A program made the position numbers and the translations under genes. Positions 35,345 to 36,934 of a DNA stretch of 36,934 nucleotides are shown piece by piece (the first letter of the stretch is position 1; the number at the start of each line of letters is the position of its first letter). Where the stretch lies: assembly GCA_030065055.1 (NCBI GenBank), contig JASJDS010000039.1, forward strand, positions 1 to 36,934, written 5' to 3'. The notes beneath the pieces are model-generated. The model worked only from the letters and a program-made list of their open reading frames with translations. It made no database searches and was not told where the DNA came from. This DNA comes from Calothrix sp. MO_192.B10. Its GTDB lineage: Bacteria > Cyanobacteriota > Cyanobacteriia > Cyanobacteriales > Nostocaceae.

Positions 35345-36556
35345 ATGGATTTTTTGTCCGATTTCTTGACGCTCTTCCTGGGGAAGTTGCAGTCCCCGAC
35401 ACTCGGCTTTCTGATTGGTGGTATGGTCGTTGCCGCCGTCAATAGCCGCCTGCAAATTCCAGATGCGATCTATAAGTTCATCGTCTTCATGCTGCTGATC
35501 AAAGTCGGCCTGAGCGGCGGCATTGCGATCCGCAATGCCAATCTGGTGGAGATGCTGTTGCCCGCGCTGTTCGCCGTGGTAGTGGGAATCCTGATTGTGT
35601 TCATCGGACGCTACACATTGGCCAAGCTGCCAAACGTCAAAACCGTGGATGCCATTGCGACCGCAGGCTTGTTCGGTGCTGTGAGTGGCTCTACCCTCGC
35701 CGCCGGTCTGACAGTAATGGAAACGGAAAGCATTAAATACGAGGCTTGGGCTGCCGCACTCTATCCCTTCATGGACATCCCAGCCCTCGTGACCGCGATT
35801 GTCTTGGCCAGCGTTTATACCAGCAAGAAGAAGCAGCGCCGTACCGCAGACTATCTCAGCAAGCAGCGCGTTACCGCAGGCGAGTATCCCAGTGGGCAGG
35901 GCATTACCGCAGGCGAGTATCCCAGCGAGCAGCGCATTACCGCAGGCGAGTATCCCAGTGGGCAGGGCATTACCGCAGGCGGGTATCCCAGTGGGCAGGG
36001 CATTACCGCAGGCGGGTATCCCAGGGAGCAGCGCGTTCCCGGAGGCGAGCGGGTCAAGATATGGCCCATCATTCAGGAAAGCCTCCAAGGCTCTGCCCTA
36101 TCGGCACTGCTGCTTGGCCTCGCTCTAGGCATACTAACCCGGCCGGAAAGTGTCTATGAGAGCTTCTTCAATCCCCTCTTCCGCGGCCTACTTTCGATAC
36201 TGATGCTAGTAATGGGTATGGAGGCCACAGCAAGGCTCGGTGAGCTGCGTAAGGTGGGCCAGTGGTACGCCCTATATGCCCTGGTGGCACCTTTGCTGCA
36301 TGGGTTCATCGCCTTCGGTCTCGGCATGATTGCCCACTACGCTACGGGATTCAGCTTTGGCGGTGTCGTCATCCTGGCTGTCATCGCCGCCTCCAGTTCA
36401 GATATCTCAGGTCCCCCCACTTTGCGAGCCGGCATCCCATCTGCCAATCCCTCTGCCTACATCGGCTCGTCCACAGCCGTCGGTACGCCGGTTGCCCTTG
36501 CCTTGGGAATACCCCTCTTCATCGGGCTTGCACAGGCGCTAATGAACAACTCCTAG
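35345..36556 (+). CDS. sbtA: Sodium-dependent bicarbonate transporter SbtA
   Basis: A 403-residue inner-membrane protein of the SbtA family (DUF897/PF05982), a high-affinity Na+/HCO3- symporter of the carbon-concentrating mechanism. Two five-helix halves are visible. The first runs from MDFLSDFLTLFLGKLQSP to VTAIVLASVYTS. The second starts at VKIWPIIQESLQGSALSALL and ends with SSDISGPPTLRAGIP and SSTAVGTPVALALGIPL. The cytoplasmic loop between them (about 160-236) is expanded by a 33-bp tandem repeat, making the protein longer than the roughly 370 residues usual for SbtA. No sbtB (PII-like partner) follows within the 378 bp left. Base composition is unlike the neighbours. Confidence 0.93.
   Translation: MDFLSDFLTLFLGKLQSPTLGFLIGGMVVAAVNSRLQIPDAIYKFIVFMLLIKVGLSGGIAIRNANLVEMLLPALFAVVVGILIVFIGRYTLAKLPNVKTVDAIATAGLFGAVSGSTLAAGLTVMETESIKYEAWAAALYPFMDIPALVTAIVLASVYTSKKKQRRTADYLSKQRVTAGEYPSGQGITAGEYPSEQRITAGEYPSGQGITAGGYPSGQGITAGGYPREQRVPGGERVKIWPIIQESLQGSALSALLLGLALGILTRPESVYESFFNPLFRGLLSILMLVMGMEATARLGELRKVGQWYALYALVAPLLHGFIAFGLGMIAHYATGFSFGGVVILAVIAASSSDISGPPTLRAGIPSANPSAYIGSSTAVGTPVALALGIPLFIGLAQALMNNS
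35867..36052. repeat. 33-bp minisatellite inside sbtA
   Basis: Five consecutive 33-bp units (35867-36031) plus a partial sixth encode the 11-residue unit ITAGEYPSGQG with few changes. A degenerate, one-codon-shorter unit precedes them. The frame is kept throughout, so copy-number changes would not break SbtA. It also creates long spurious frames on both strands. Confidence 0.92.
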
Positions 36557-36934
36557 ACGGGTCGCCGTCTGCCGCTGTTCCTCTGGCTTGGCGACCAATG
36601 CGGCGGCTAGATCGGCGCGGTAGCACGCGGTGCTGCCATTTTCCTGAGCTTCTATGTACTATCAAGGCAAGACGGGACGCGAGAACCCCTGTGTTTGTAA
36701 CCAGGGGATGAAGCGGACGGGCAAGGTTTTAACCTTGTGTATTCCTGAATAAGCGTTCAGCCATTTGGTTTAGCACGGACTCAGATTGGATTATTCTTAA
36801 AAAGAATAGACGGGGTTATGACTGACCCCAAACGGTATGACCTTTTCAGGGACATGAAAAAGAAATATCGTAAGCAAATGTCACCCAGCGCGGTTTCAAC
36901 CCGCTCCGTGACAACCGCTTAGAATCCTGTGTGT
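36557..36934. other. Interval downstream of sbtA, with possible IS605/TnpB-end-like fold
   Basis: There is no sbtB or other recognised gene. At 36686-36737 two hairpins occur in tandem: CCCCTG ... CAGGGG, then, after GATGAAGCGGA, CAAGGTT-TT-AACCTTG. This resembles the right-end/omega-RNA layout of IS200/IS605-family elements, but no tnpB is present. Base composition falls toward AT-rich after about 36720. Confidence 0.3.
36818..36922 (+). CDS. Very small open frame of uncertain status
   Basis: A 34-residue frame, MTDPKRYDLFRDMKKKYRKQ followed by a Ser/Thr-rich end and TAG. It is basic and has no recognised family. It may be the start of a decayed gene or chance; the only hint of reality is the GGGG just before the ATG. 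Confidence 0.2.
   Translation: MTDPKRYDLFRDMKKKYRKQMSPSAVSTRSVTTA

Noticed and set aside
35867-36052. CRISPR-like regularly spaced repeat
   Set aside because: The units are contiguous with no spacers and stay in the sbtA frame.
35327-36088. 253-codon minus-strand frame and similar plus-strand frames across sbtA
   Set aside because: They are produced by the 33-bp repeat and high GC; SbtA is clearly the real gene. The repeated GNALPTGI-like units are translations of the minisatellite.

Overview
The window is cyanobacterial. It has many HIP1 octamers (GCGATCGC), 7-bp tandem repeats of the CTAACAA/CCAACAA type, palindromic short repeats, and gene families typical of filamentous, Nostocales-like cyanobacteria. 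These include a serine/threonine kinase fused to an FGE-sulfatase domain, very large hybrid histidine kinases, DUF433/PIN modules and SbtA. The filamentous assignment is inference. I saw no rRNA, tRNA or CRISPR array.

Layout. (1) 1-4730: cell-surface polysaccharide genes (UDP-glucuronate 4-epimerase-like enzyme, Wzc-like BY-kinase), then 5-formyltetrahydrofolate cyclo-ligase. (2) 4731-7950: a kinase-FGE fusion on the minus strand, set between blocks of palindromic repeats that include an exact-period 213-bp tandem duplication. (3) 7953-14297 and 22020-24189: a minus-strand set of seven enzymes. They are a KAS III-like condensing enzyme, an ATP-grasp ligase, a Rieske oxygenase, an OleD/3beta-HSD-like reductase, a metallo-beta-lactamase-fold hydrolase, a PaaK/F390-synthetase-like adenylating enzyme and a GNAT-like acyltransferase. 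Together they look like an acyl-condensation and tailoring pathway that I cannot match to a described product. This is the best candidate for an undescribed system.

(4) 14298-22019 splits that set in two and looks like an insertion hotspot. It holds two tandem AAA-like ATPase/PD-(D/E)XK paralogues, each preceded by the C-terminal relic of an integron-type tyrosine recombinase. It also holds a five-copy palindrome array, an FkbM methyltransferase and a group of whole and broken toxin-antitoxin genes. One PIN gene is cut by a 178-bp MITE-like element, and one intact DUF433/PIN pair lies between 65-bp direct repeats.

(5) 24293-26674: a YflT-like stress protein, a CorA transporter and a small unknown protein. 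(6) 26779-33857: two large sensory kinases on the minus strand, a REC-GAF-kinase and a CheB-CheR-PAS-GAF-kinase-REC fusion. (7) 33927-35121: the 5' stumps of an alpha-amylase gene and of a Tat-exported protein gene.

(8) 35122-36934: abruptly GC-rich DNA carrying sbtA (sodium/bicarbonate symporter), whose cytoplasmic loop is expanded by a 33-bp minisatellite. The change in composition suggests horizontal transfer, rearrangement or an assembly join near 35122.
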